A stretch of 64,000 nucleotides of DNA from Amphiura filiformis (Eukaryota > Echinodermata > Ophiuroidea > Amphilepidida > Amphiuridae): contig NC_092635.1 of NCBI RefSeq assembly GCF_039555335.1, forward strand, positions 55,643,258 to 55,707,257, given 5' to 3'. A program made the position numbers and the translations under genes. The stretch's first letter is position 1, and every line of letters begins with the position of its first letter. Below the pieces are notes generated by a model that made no database searches, was not told the DNA's origin, and saw nothing but the letters and a program-made list of their open reading frames with translations. This document shows, piece after piece, positions 49,901 to 58,567 of this stretch.

Positions 49901-52900
49901 TAGGTCTTTTGGGAAAAAATCCATATCTTCAATATGAAAGGTGAACATTTTCAATTGACCGTCGGCTTTTCCTCCCTGCTACATACACTTTAAGAATATG
50001 TCATTAGATTTATATAATTTACTTCGAGGACTGTTATATATCAAAATTTGAAAAATATCAAATTTTTATAATTTGTCATAAAAATTTGTCTTATATTGTG
50101 ATTTTCAAAAAATGAAAATTATTTTATATCAGAAAGACATGCTTGGTATTCAGAATGCAATTCGATAGGTCTGAGGTGCTCTCATGTCCCACAAAAAATA
50201 CTGTCGAAACGCAATAAACGCTCATTTTAGATCCCTTAAATTAGTGTCTGCTTACTTATTTTTAACATTATCATCTATTACGTAATGTAAAATCCACACG
50301 GTATTGGATGAATATGCAACGTAATTTGCAGAATTCGGGGTTTTTTTCAGCGATGTTGCAATAATTATGGCCAATGTGTATATATTAAATAACCGTATGC
50401 ATGATTATTGCATTCACAATTATTATTACAATATTCTAGCGACTATATTGATGTTGGTATACATTGCTTCGCTTCCTCTCTGTAATTCGATTCGTTGACG
50501 TACATGTATGATAAATGATTAAAGCTGATTATATATGCCTTTATTTCCAGCGATCTTTCCAGTAACCGATTATCCGCGATTGATAGCTTCATATTCGCAG
50601 AGGCTGTCTCTCTTGAAGGACTGTAAGTGTCATATTGTATCATGTTACTTTCAGTTATCATGTTTAGAGCTCCTTGTTTTCTGTCTGCATTATTTAATCA
50701 TGTAAACAAAGAGCTGCGATTGTTATATTCCCAATGTAGCGTTTTAACTTCTCTATCGGAGTAAGAGAATAATCGTTCCTAATATCGATTCGGCCTAAAT
50801 TCAGCACACAAGTTACAATTACAATTCACAGTATTAATACTTGCTAGAATAAAATAACTTTCTGCAGATGGTCAGTAAGGTCCTTTGTTCCAAAGTATGA
50901 TACTTTACCAATATTCGTGAGATATGAAACAGATTAGGCTTTACACTACCACGCTACCTGTTTGTATAACTGTATCATCTGTATGTATCGGCGAGTTATT
51001 TGCGGAGGGTACTTCATTCTGACCAAGTATCGTTCTTCCGAGGGATTCAACTGTGATTTGTACTGCAGTTTTTATTTTAATGTTTCATTTGCTTTGAAAC
51101 ATATTCGATATAATAAATATTGCTATAGTATATAATCTCATGTTCCCCCACCCCCTTTTTCTATATCATGTCTTCTCAGGTTCATGTGGGCCGTACCTAT
51201 TCAGCACATTATGAAAGACGCATTCAGTGGTCTTATTCGCCTTAAATCGCTGTAGGTATCATATTATTATAAACAGATCATTCAACGCCCCAAAGTTAGT
51301 ATTTTTGCGATAAATCGAACTTCTACGTCGAAATTATATTTTATTACCATTCAATCATAAAATAATAACACAATGTCAAAAACAATAAAGAGAAGTATAA
51401 GATCCAACCAAATGCTAATTAAACGACAGATATCACATCCCATTTAATGAATTTATCTACCGTTTCTCCCGCCTTTTCTACATTGACGGGCAATACAGGC
51501 ACTTCCCACTGAAATCAGAGGTCCCTGGTTCAACCATCTATAAATTCCACCAACTGATTGCACTTTCAAACTCTTATACTTCCATCATGTCTTTACTTAA
51601 CCTATGAAGACATATTATTCAACTTCTATTGACTACCACTTTCTATAATTCATAATAATTGTATTGCAAGTCTCTAAATCTGCCTCGTGTCCAGTTTCTG
51701 GCAATTAAATGAATACAGAACATTATTTTCAGTGGTTTGACACAAAATGTAGTTACATGCACTCTAAACTTCAAACTCAAAAAGTGATAACATTTTGCAT
51801 GGTATATTTTTCGCTGCAGTGAACAAAATGAGTAAACGGCCCGTTAAAAATTAAAAACAAAATGTTTTTCTGTGACGCTTTCCATCATACTATTAATACT
51901 GATTATTTACCATACTTATTTTTGTCTGACTTTATAGAGTGATAGTGACACAATTATCTGATAATGATCATATTGACGTCAAATCTGGGGGACTGGATGG
52001 AATACAGAGTCTTCAAACACTGTACGTTTCAAGTCAATCCCTTGACGATCTTGGACCCAACCTTAAAAGAATTGATATCCCTTTTTTGCAAAACGCATAA
52101 TTTGACCAAAATTCCGGTTGTAGATTTTAGTTTGTCAGTTTGGGACAAAATAAGCTTAAATAGCCATTGATATTATGTTCTGTAGTAATCAATTATTATA
52201 TATATATTTTTAACATGATCTTACCTAATTTCCATGAACCAATTTTGTTCTAACGGTATAAAGATGGACACTGATTCCACATGTTTGATGCTCAGCATAT
52301 TTATAGAAGCGGAACTTGATTAATTAGTGTATTTGTATTCATTATGAATAACATGCGCAGAAACATGGGTGGGAGTAACCCCAAATCTGATTATCTCAGT
52401 AAATCAACGCACCAAGCGATCTAGACAATGTGTTGAAATAACCAGTAGTCAGTCAAAAACATATCCGCGATTACACACAAACGTGAAAAATAATGTTTGT
52501 CCCCTGTGCAACTTTATTTAAAACGTTGTTACTGCCTTACAATATAGGGCCTAAAGGTTAAGACAATTACGCCAGCTTTCGGTTTTTTCTCTTTTTAGGT
52601 ACGTAGATGATCACCGACTATGCTGTCATTTTCAGAACCTGGACGACTGTATCACAGTAGAACCTCAGCCACCTCTATTTATGTGTGGTAGTCTTATGCA
52701 AAACTATATCTTAAGAGTCTCTATGTGGGTACTTGGTATCAGTGCAGTAGTTGGCAATGCCTATGTAGTTATTTGGAGATTTACAGAAAAAACGAAAAGT
52801 TCCAATATGGCCAAACAATCTTTCTTGATTGGTAACCTTGCTATATCAGATTCACTCATGGGCATTTACATGCTGATATTAGCTTGTGCAGATTTGTATT

Positions 52901-53715
52901 ACGGAGATGATTATTTTGTATTTTCAGACCAATGGCGATCAGGTCCTATATGCAAATTAGCTAGTTTTATTTGTCTCATGTCTAGCGAAGCTTCTGTGTT
53001 CTTAATCACCTTAATTAGCGTGGATAGATTCCTCTGTCTTGTATTCCCTTTTAGCCCACTACATTTGAGATTAAAATCAACCAGGATTATCGTGTCAATC
53101 CTTTGGGTGATAACACTGACGATTTCTGTCATACCCACGGTACTAGCTGGCCCTAATTCAGATTTCTATGACTTATCCGATGTTTGTGTAGGTCTACCAT
53201 TAATAACTCGTCCAGCAAGTTTTAAAATCCAAACAACAGACGTTGATAACCCACTTTCAGATCGATCTTTCAATCTACCCGTACCTGAAGAGTCCAAACC
53301 AGCCTGGTATTTTTCCATCGCGTTATTCCTAGGCGTCAACCTTATATGTTTTGCCATCATATTGGTTTGTTATATTGCCATCTTTATCAATGTGCAATTA
53401 GCAAAGAAAAAGGCGAGTCGTACAACCGCCGTTGATGAGGATTTAAAAATGGCACTTCGTATGGCTGCGATAGTTGGTACTGATTTTATATGCTGGGTGC
53501 CCATCATCATAATGGGTATTTTGTCCCAAACAGGTATGGTAGTTATACCGTTACAGATGTACACATGGTCTGTAGTATTTATCCTCCCTGTCAATTCATC
53601 TATTAATCCGTATATGTACACCGTTTCATATTTGATATCAGACTTTCGTAGCAAAAAATCTGCCGAGGGTACTGTTAGTACAGGTGGTGCAACGAAGTCA
53701 TCGATTGTATCTTAA
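36805..53715 (+). CDS. CUB/LDLa/LRR seven-transmembrane receptor gene (18 exons joined)
   Basis: Gene-level entry. Eighteen exons joined by GT-AG introns encode about 1,429 residues from the first readable CUB to the stop at 53713-53715. Module order is CUB, LDLa, LDLa, CUB, LDLa, CUB, LDLa, CUB, LDLa, CUB, LDLa, LDLa, LRR N-cap, five LRRs, hinge, 7TM. The C-terminal half resembles GRL101 and type C (relaxin-receptor-like) LGRs, which signal through G proteins at the plasma membrane; the ligand is unknown. CUB and LDLa modules may bind peptides, lipoproteins or matrix proteins in a calcium-dependent way (family knowledge). Every intron from the first CUB to the LRR cap is phase 1, and every later one is phase 2. 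The start exon with signal peptide is either upstream and unseen, or the ATG at 36738. Introns carry several foldback elements. Confidence 0.9.
37997..38113 (+). CDS. Receptor exon: LDLa repeat 1
   Basis: Acceptor gttttcag, donor gtaagt; 117 bp, phase 1-1. Six cysteines in LDLa order (CGDNADNELIC, TC, TC, EC, NC). The acidic calcium cage (D..D...SDE) is not conserved, so this repeat probably folds differently or does not bind calcium. A downstream AG (ttatttgcag) would drop the first two cysteines and is less likely. Confidence 0.75.
39625..39738 (+). CDS. Receptor exon: LDLa repeat 2
   Basis: Acceptor catataccag, donor gtaagt; 114 bp, phase 1-1. A canonical LDLa: CDNADFWCVR start, six cysteines and C-x-DGSDEFNC ending with the full acidic calcium site. 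It directly follows LDLa 1 without an intervening CUB. The next intron (39739-42633) contains a 2.3-kb foldback element. Confidence 0.9.
40089..42382. mobile_element. 2.3-kb foldback element in a receptor intron
   Basis: The outer ends are perfect inverted repeats of about 32 bp (atggcaagtatattgcacaa then tagaacagaaaa). Each arm is a tandem array of units mixing aaacctggtttttc / gaaaaaccaggttt words with cgattgtcatagttttt: 40119-40803 on the left and 41819-42350 on the right. The middle (about 40810-41815) is unique, including a purine-rich tract with a low-complexity Lys/Glu/Arg frame (41328-41744) that I do not consider a gene. Flanks agacttgt and agacttga suggest an 8-bp duplication with one mismatch; a 6-bp gacttg reading with one more terminal base is the alternative. 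Confidence 0.82.
42416..42487 (+). tRNA. tRNA-like sequence (SINE head or tRNA pseudogene), anticodon CGT
   Basis: A box tagctcagtttagtgg (42423-42438), anticodon stem TCGGA/TCCGA (42443-42447, 42455-42459) with 7-base loop CTCGTCT, and B box ggttcaagtcc (42467-42477). The acceptor ends (gcctttg and cccaggt) do not pair and the T stem has a mismatch, so it is probably a tRNA-derived SINE start. It begins 34 bp after the foldback element and lies about 150 bp before CUB exon 2. Confidence 0.5.
42634..42990 (+). CDS. Receptor exon: CUB domain 2
   Basis: Acceptor taacattgcag, donor gtatta; 357 bp, phase 1-1. Contains the first CUB disulfide (DEC...NHQNCIWYF), the SPAYPGPYPNHQNC motif and a closing MWIQFSSDQSVGFEGVLAKV. 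The second cysteine pair is absent, as in several two-cysteine CUBs. Confidence 0.9.
43019..43140. mobile_element. Truncated copy of the TTAA MITE at 49577
   Basis: Begins right after TTAA (43015-43018) with gggctggggtatgaacgttt, as does the full element at 49577, then diverges after about 50 bp. It lies 28 bp downstream of the donor of CUB exon 2. Confidence 0.6.
43721..43834 (+). CDS. Receptor exon: LDLa repeat 3
   Basis: Acceptor taaaccaaag with a T-rich tract, donor gtaatt; 114 bp, phase 1-1. Six cysteines: SCKPGYFQC, GC, VC, EC and ASDEQGC. Acidic residues D, D and SDE are kept, so calcium binding is likely. Confidence 0.85.
43904..44020. repeat. (ATC)n microsatellite
   Basis: About 24 uninterrupted CAT/ATC triplets followed by caacaacaac and a (cgt)n run. 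It lies in the intron just before CUB exon 3. Confidence 0.95.
44108..44470 (+). CDS. Receptor exon: CUB domain 3
   Basis: Acceptor tatctttctag, donor gttagt; 363 bp, phase 1-1. VFCTKTTMNITTGESVSIKS, then SPLQPYNYPPNMFCEWIV, with the first disulfide only. Several N-glycosylation sequons (NIT, NAS, NSS). It follows an (ATC)n microsatellite by about 90 bp. Confidence 0.9.
45370..45483 (+). CDS. Receptor exon: LDLa repeat 4
   Basis: Acceptor tacccttacag, donor gtacgg; 114 bp, phase 1-1. TCAEDEFVC, GC, VC, QC and DESDELGC, a complete LDLa with the acidic site. The donor GTACGG is weaker than its neighbours. Confidence 0.9.
45681..46067 (+). CDS. Receptor exon: CUB domain 4
   Basis: Acceptor tttccatatag, donor gtaacg; 387 bp, phase 1-1. 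DTC opening, ITSPFYPEQYPINVFCTWFF core and IGFWMQVEW end. Only the first cysteine pair is present. The aromatic/acidic pattern normally making the CUB calcium site is altered here (QDLHWLKIGF). Confidence 0.9.
46105..46490 (+). repeat. Purine-rich GA/GAA low-complexity intron sequence
   Basis: Two related (gaaga/ggag)-rich blocks, 46110-46300 and 46375-46485, separated by a decayed exon copy. They form two units of a local duplication that included the start of the next LDLa exon. Confidence 0.7.
46316..46365 (+). pseudogene. Relic duplicate of the start of LDLa exon 5
   Basis: An acceptor-like cttttgcag is followed by sequence closely matching the next exon's first 50 bases (gagaaattgcatgtcggtcg against gagagtttgcatgtcagtcc). 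In the exon's phase it has an immediate stop (taggttga), and the later LDLa cysteines are missing. Not part of the receptor. Confidence 0.6.
46517..46639 (+). CDS. Receptor exon: LDLa repeat 5
   Basis: Acceptor aaccctttgcag, donor gtaatc; 123 bp, phase 1-1. SCEMGEFACQSNDSSLIC, KCDGRTTC and PDGSDEQDC: a full calcium-binding LDLa, slightly longer than the others between cysteines 2 and 3. Confidence 0.92.
46773..47141 (+). CDS. Receptor exon: CUB domain 5
   Basis: Acceptor ctcttgtatag, donor gtaatg; 369 bp, phase 1-1. GECGPRNIFL opening, SPGYPGPYKNNLLCSWVV core, and FHTERGFDFVNVGNGED, the best match in the array to a calcium-binding CUB (acidic residues of the E..FD pattern). First disulfide only. 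Confidence 0.92.
47195..47560. repeat. Copy of an aacgtttt-rich dispersed repeat
   Basis: Shares cgttttttcagaacgtttta, aataacatta and aaaatgttgtgaaaacgttt words with 60795-61060, so probably two members of one interspersed family. Intron between CUB 5 and LDLa 6. Confidence 0.45.
47626..47736 (+). CDS. Receptor exon: LDLa repeat 6
   Basis: Acceptor tattacatctag, donor gtatgg; 111 bp, phase 1-1. ICGVNDFDCGRGYC, QCDGFNDC and AEEIEC; the final SDE is changed to AEE, so calcium binding may be weaker. Confidence 0.9.
48234..48368 (+). CDS. Receptor exon: LDLa repeat 7
   Basis: Acceptor gattatcgacag, donor gtaaga; 135 bp, phase 1-1. RCPGSYLCDKVPHISNISIC, VCDGKQDC and GDDEILC: a long loop between cysteines 2 and 3, full acidic set. 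It adjoins LDLa 6 with no CUB between, like the pair of LDLa 1 and 2. Confidence 0.9.
48672..48792 (+). CDS. Receptor exon: LRR N-terminal cap
   Basis: Acceptor ttcgtatccag, donor gtaaga; 121 bp, entering phase 1 and leaving phase 2. CPVDCGCKY plus a later LC match the four-cysteine cap before LRRs. This exon marks the switch from the phase 1 modules to the phase 2 LRR exons. Confidence 0.88.
48961..49032 (+). CDS. Receptor exon: LRR 1
   Basis: 72 bp, phase 2-2, acceptor ggcttttttcag, donor gtatgt. One 24-residue LRR: QLSGSTITVLTPGIFKGLSY and the closing leucines. Confidence 0.88.
49186..49257 (+). CDS. Receptor exon: LRR 2
   Basis: 72 bp, phase 2-2, acceptor gttcttttag, donor gtaagt. One LRR: SLANNNISAIEPKAFTGLSQ and LTLL. 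The textbook N-x-I-x-x-I-x-x-x-A/F pattern. Confidence 0.9.
49577..50235. mobile_element. 659-bp palindromic MITE with TTAA duplication
   Basis: TTAA at 49573-49576 and 50236-50239. The arms mirror each other throughout: gaattgcattctgaata (49639) against tattcagaatgcaattc (50147), and ccgacgatcaattgaaaatt (49829) against attttcaattgaccgtcggc (49948), closing on cccaaaacac...ggtcttttggg at the centre near 49895. TTAA choice suggests piggyBac-type mobilisation. A truncated copy is at 43019. Confidence 0.82.
50551..50622 (+). CDS. Receptor exon: LRR 3
   Basis: 72 bp, phase 2-2, acceptor ctttatttccag, donor gtaagt. DLSSNRLSAIDSFIFAEAVS and a closing LEGL. The intron before it holds a TTAA-flanked MITE (49577-50235). 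Confidence 0.9.
51180..51251 (+). CDS. Receptor exon: LRR 4
   Basis: 72 bp, phase 2-2, acceptor catgtcttctcag, donor gtaggt. FMWAVPIQHIMKDAFSGLIR and LKSL; the asparagine ladder position is lost, but length and spacing hold. Confidence 0.87.
51938..52021 (+). CDS. Receptor exon: LRR 5 (28 residues)
   Basis: 84 bp, phase 2-2, acceptor gactttatag, donor gtacgt. VIVTQLSDNDHIDVKSGGLD, then GIQSLQTL. Four residues longer than the other repeats, as often seen next to the hinge. Confidence 0.82.
52599..53715 (+). CDS. Receptor exon: hinge and seven-transmembrane domain
   Basis: Acceptor tctctttttag; a single exon encodes the whole 7TM, as in many LGR genes. The hinge has DDHRLCCHF and PLFMCGSLMQNYILRVSMW, the hallmark LGR hinge-to-TM1 text. 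Counting from Met at 52681: TM1 about 10-32 (GN at 25-26), TM2 46-70 (LAISD, Asp57), Cys91 and Cys169 for the conserved extracellular disulfide, TM3 92-118 ending D115-R116-F117 in place of DRY, TM4 134-156, TM5 209-237, TM6 257-282 (KMALRMAAIVGTDFICWVPI), TM7 292-316 with NPYMY at 309-313. The C-tail is short, about 28 residues, and Ser/Thr-rich. Best match by eye is the GRL101/relaxin-receptor branch. Stop at 53713-53715 lies in a TTAA that begins a MITE. Confidence 0.95.
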
Positions 53716-54053
53716 AAGGGCATTTCGTGATCCACAGCCTTATCCCCCCACTTTTCTCAAAAAAAAGTTGAGATTTTTATATCACTGGAAACCTCTGGCT
53801 ACATAAGTTTATGTACAAAATATTTCTTGCAGATTAATTCGTTTAGCAAAGATATCGTGAAATATGAATTTCGTTCTGGTGCACCAGAACGAAATTACAA
53901 CGCATTGTCTATGGAGCAGTGTAATACACATAATCATGCATAACTCGCGAACGCAAAATCGGAATCAACTGAAATTTTGGGAATAGATTTTTTTCGTAGA
54001 TATCTAATGAAAAATGACATAAATAGAGGATGCTAGGATCACGAAATACTCCT
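53716..54053. mobile_element. TTAA-flanked MITE abutting the receptor stop codon
   Basis: TTAA at 53712-53715 and 54054-54057; inverted ends aagggcatttcgtgatcc / ggatcacgaaatactcct. Contains a perfect 30-bp palindrome at 53867-53896 (aatttcgttctggtg and its complement). The left TTAA includes the TAA stop, so the receptor's 3' UTR starts inside or runs through this element. No AATAAA signal was found close downstream. Confidence 0.82.
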
Positions 54054-54302
54054 TTAAGTCGCCATCACTGTCGTTGCTCATAAACTTTTAAAATGCAGAC
54101 GTGGAAAGACTATATTTACCTTAAACGGCAGGCAGCTTCTCAAGTTTAAAAAGAGTATGTAAAATTATTGTAAAAAGCTGTTCCTTGTATAATTTTAAAG
54201 TATCTTTTCATAATTATAATTTATTATTAGAGAGAAAAGTACGTTGCTCAGTCTCGCTAATCACACACCCCTATTGTATCTTTCTATTTTATGATTATCT
54301 AT

Positions 54303-55360
54303 TGTATGTGCCCTGAGTAATTTAATTTGATTATTTATCTCTGTTTACAAATGTTATTTCATGAGTGAGGACATGTGTGGAGAATCCCTTCTCATTCATC
54401 AAGTTGATCAAAACAAATTGAATCATATCTAATTGATATGGATTGTTGGGAAACCCCCTGCTCTCTACAATGTTCAGTGTATTGCACCATTAGGGGAATC
54501 CCCTATAATGTAAAGTGAATATGACGTCATGTTGGGAAAACCCCAGGAAGTGATGTAATGAGAAAGGTTAATGTTTATAAATTAAATCTGGGAATTCCCA
54601 GATTGCTCATTTGAGTGCATTGCCTAATGTTAATTAATTGGAAATTCAATTCCCATTTCTAAAAATAAGCTGAATGTAACAGAATGTCTATTACATGTAA
54701 CAGATTGTGAGTATAAAAGGTGAAAACAATTTAGTTTGCTCTTGACAGAATATGAAAAGAGTTTGTAAGCTTTCGATGTGTTGGTCGTCGTGCTTCAAAA
54801 AAGGTACATTTGAACCAGTTTGTATAGCCAATGATGTGCTATTTTATACAGCAACGAAGGAGATTTTGAGAGACTTGCTGGAGTCTGGTTTATAAAACAA
54901 TCTGTCAATAAAGTGGAGCAGTGCAGAAAGAAGCCTGTTTCTTGGAGAAAGAGAGTGATTGGTGAAAGAAGCATCATTTTTGGAGATAGTCATCTGTGCA
55001 AGGAGTATTTGGTGAAAGCAGCACCATTTCTGTGCGAGGATTTTATACGCAAAGGATTATAAATGCAAGTGTAGAGTGGACTTCGCTGGACAAGTGAATA
55101 AGGATAAATACATCAGACGTCCAGAACATTGCAATAGAACTCTATGATAACCAAGAAGAAGACTGCCGCTTAGAAGTAATTAGTTAAAAGAGTGATAATG
55201 TTGATAATTTTTTATGTGCATTTTGTTGTCACGTATAAAACATATTTTACTTTCAATTAAAGACTTAGATTTTGTTAAATTAATCAAACAGTTAGTGTTG
55301 TGCATTCGTGTGAATTGGGTAAAAGGGGATTTCGGCCTTGATTCATTGCGGCTCGTAACA
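54303..55360 (+). mobile_element. Solo LTR, same family as 13991-15102
   Basis: Starts TGTATGTGCCCTGAG and ends GCTCGTAACA, aligning along its whole 1,058 bp with the 5' LTR of the Gmr1-like element but clearly diverged (substitutions and indels). It has a better TATA box (gtataaaagg, about 54712). No primer site or gag follows, so it arose by LTR-LTR recombination. No clear target duplication. It lies about 590 bp downstream of the receptor stop. Confidence 0.82.
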
Positions 55361-57098
55361 ATTTGCTTCTGCAAAACGAGTCTCCGTGCAGACTTCATGA
55401 CAATAGAATCATTTGATAAACCTTGCACACTTCGGTCTGATGTTTTTTAACACAGCACGCTTCATGTGTTTAGAAATATCCGTCAACTTTCAAAATGTTC
55501 AAGAAAGTATGATGCAACGTCCATTCCTCAGTTGATCATGAATCTATTTAAAACTATACTTTTACGAATCGTACAAGCCGTGTAGGTTCTAGCCTCAATG
55601 TCCAGCTAGAGATACACATAGAATGTTCCAGAGTATCCCAAAAGCAGGCGAGACCATGGTTTGAGATCGAGAAGTGCCTTGTGAAATAACTACAAAATAT
55701 AACAATGTTTGGTGATTATGCTTATCTAGTTTTAATTGATTTTAGGAAGGGTAGGTTTCAACTCCAATGTAGGAGTTAATAACGCGTGCATTGTAGAGCT
55801 GTACTTATTTTTTGGTCATGTTGTGAGAGCAAAGAAGTTTGGTGTTGGAGTTTCGGGAGGGAAGGCTCCGAGAGAAATAAAATGATTTTGGAGTTGAGTC
55901 GAGGTATTCAAATAAAGTTTAAAAAGTAAGGCAAACACATTTATATAAGTTAGGAATTTTAAACATTACAGACTAGTGCATAAATGAGGAGCGTTGGCCT
56001 TTATTTATGGTGTGTGTAATTGTGTATAAATGATAATGTACTTTGACGAATCTGATAAAAAGCACCATACTATCTTGTATAATGTGTAACTTATCATTAA
56101 AATAATGCACATAAAAATAATATTGTTTGCAATTTGTGTAATGTTGGGGAAAGTCGTTCGGAAATGACGAACATCTTTTATACTTACAACATAAATCAAT
56201 GAATGGAAAGCTGAATATGTTGGCAGAAAAAGTTTTAACATAAATAATACGCATATCGTCACTCATTGTGACGTAATAGCAAAAAAATGTTGATTTTAAA
56301 TGACAAAAATGATGATCGTTCGTCATTACTACCAAAATGGCAGCCAAATGAATGGTACAAATATACAACTAACAAAATAACACAATAAGGATTATGTGAT
56401 ACTCTCGCATATAAACATGATAAATGACTACCCAGATAACATTGCAACAGTGCCGTTCCGTGGTCAGTTAAAGCTATATCATAACATTTTCATATAAAAT
56501 AGATTAGTATTTCTCTGCCATAAAATGTTCGCTTTTACTGTCAGATATACCTCTTTTCAATTTTGAGCCAAACAACTAAGGCAAAGCAAAGAAAATTGGA
56601 ATTTACTACCAGCGCCGATGTCGCCAATACGCATATCACTCCTTCGTTCGTGTTATGGTGCGATCCTTTGTTGTGTAGAAAATCGTCCCGCACACCATGT
56701 AGGTACTGTGTTATGAACATCGCGTATATGTGTTCGACTAATATTTCCATCGTAATTATAAAACTACGGTTCCTGCGATTTATTCAAAATCTCAGATTTT
56801 GACAAAACTACATCTCCTAGGGTCTTGATTTTTGCAGGGTATGTTGGTGTAATTAAGTACAATATAATCGTGTAAAAAACAGAATTTTGAAAAATATGGA
56901 GGGCGGAGTTGAACAAATTCATCAGGATCGGTAAAATAATGTCAATCAAAGGGTTCTTATTTCTGATCAAATAAATTGCACTTACTGTGTACGTTTCGAT
57001 AACCAACTCTGTTATCTGTATCAACACTGAATGAAGACTGCTATTGTGAACTGGTTATCCAGTCACCTATTGATTTCTTGGTGATTGACTTGGTGTTG
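55361..57098. other. No supported gene; one possible membrane-spanning frame
   Basis: The minus-strand frame 56541-56750 ends with a hydrophobic stretch (GVICVLATSALVVNSNFLCF) that resembles TM1 of a GPCR, but no splice partners or further helices were found. Other frames are low-complexity. Treated as unproven. Confidence 0.3.
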
Positions 57099-57795
57099 TC
57101 AGTTGATTTTTTTCCCTGTTGGATGTTTTGATGGATTTTTCACAGTGAGTGGTAGTTCATCAAAAATGTGAGAAAGTTGATTTTGACTTTCATCTCTGTT
57201 CATGGTGGCGCCCCTTCTCTTCCTGATTTCTATAGCCTCCTTGACCCAACGTTTATATCTGTCTTGCTCGGTGCCTATGACCTCTGCCTCCCCCAACCAA
57301 TGACGTGGCAACATGATCTGTGATGGCCGATTTATGTATGGTTGTGAGTGATTCTTTCCTGCTTGCTCTGGTGACTGTTTTTTAAGTTCCTTTTCTGCTT
57401 CCGCGCGGTGCTCATCCAGTCGCGTCCCAAATTTCCTCCCCGTCTCTCCCGCATATGAGAGATCACAATTTAAGCAAGGAATGTTGTAAATGGCTTGAGT
57501 TGTAGCGGATCGCGTTTATCCTTTGGGTACACCAGTTGTTTCCCAAGGGTCCTGTGTAGCCTCATAGCAGTAGAGATGTTGTAGGATTTTATGACTCCCG
57601 ACACTCTTTCACTGACACGTTTGACATATGGCAAGACCACCATTCCTTTGTTCTTTGTCTGTTCTTCTGTGCTCTTGGTGGATTTCTTAGGTTTGACTGC
57701 CTGCATCTGGTCTTCAACCTATTTAAATGTCCAATCAGGATAACCACACACTTTCAGAGCTTTCATATGGAGGGCGTGCTCCTCAGCATATGTTA
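57099..57795 (-). pseudogene. 3' fragment of a Penelope-like element (GIY-YIG endonuclease)
   Basis: Reading on the minus strand: the end of the RT/linker region (EEHALHMKALKVCGYPDWTF, followed by a stop), then KNKGMVVLPYVKRVSERVSG and LHRTLGKQLVYPKDKRDPLQ. After a frameshift near 57490 comes the endonuclease: YNIPCLNCDLSYAGETGRKF, then GTRLDEH, and a downstream LPRHWLGEAEVIGTEQDRYK. The YNIPC..C and GETGRK patterns are those of Penelope-like GIY-YIG domains. It ends at a stop at 57099. The upstream RT is absent, so this is a 5'-truncated copy with at least one stop and one frameshift. Confidence 0.8.
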
Positions 57796-58567
57796 TAATA
57801 TGGCTTATATGCCACCATTAGGCCTATATTTTACAGCGTCGTTCAGTTAACACAGTAGATAAGTTGCGATGTTCCATACGCGTGTTCGTAGGTATGGTCA
57901 TAACGTACGTGTGTATACTTACTCAACCTAGCCTTTTAACAAGGCTTTGCCTGGAGCACCGTAGTGGGAGCGCCATCTATGTTATTCTACTGGAGGTGCC
58001 CTAGGATCGCGAGGTCTTTGACAAACGTCTACACTTAACCAAAATTAGTCACGTTGCATGAATTGCAAAAAACTGACAATATCAACAACGTCCACCATGC
58101 GTTTGTATCAAAGATGCCAATCGCTATCTCTTTTCTTATACGGCCGATCTCACACGCATTAAACTGATTTCAATGGACATTTATTTTACTATGCAGATAC
58201 ATGGAAGCACTTAATATAATTAAATGAGTTTTAATGCATATAAGCATAGTGGGCAAACCATACAGAGCTGTGTATAAATCTGTATAAATAAGAACCGCAC
58301 GTATGAATGAAGTCAAATTTTCACATCTTACTGTTGCTTTTTCATGATTTCTGGCAAACAAAATAGATCATAGTAATAATAAGACTTTCCTTCATATGTT
58401 AAATAAAACTTGAATGTCTTTTAGATATTGTAAAATGGACAAATTCGTTGGTCACAACACATAGTGGCGTATAAAGTGATTTTGGTCAAGACTGTTAATG
58501 AAATTTGGTCCAATGGTTTTAAATATCAAGTTCTTCAAGTACACCAAAATAAGAAAGCTCAACTATA
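57796..58567. other. No gene seen
   Basis: AT-rich spacer between the Penelope-like fragment and the minisatellite; short frames only. Confidence 0.4.

Noticed and set aside
56541-56750. Possible GPCR TM1 exon on the minus strand
   Set aside because: One hydrophobic segment only; no matching TM2-7, no convincing splice partners.
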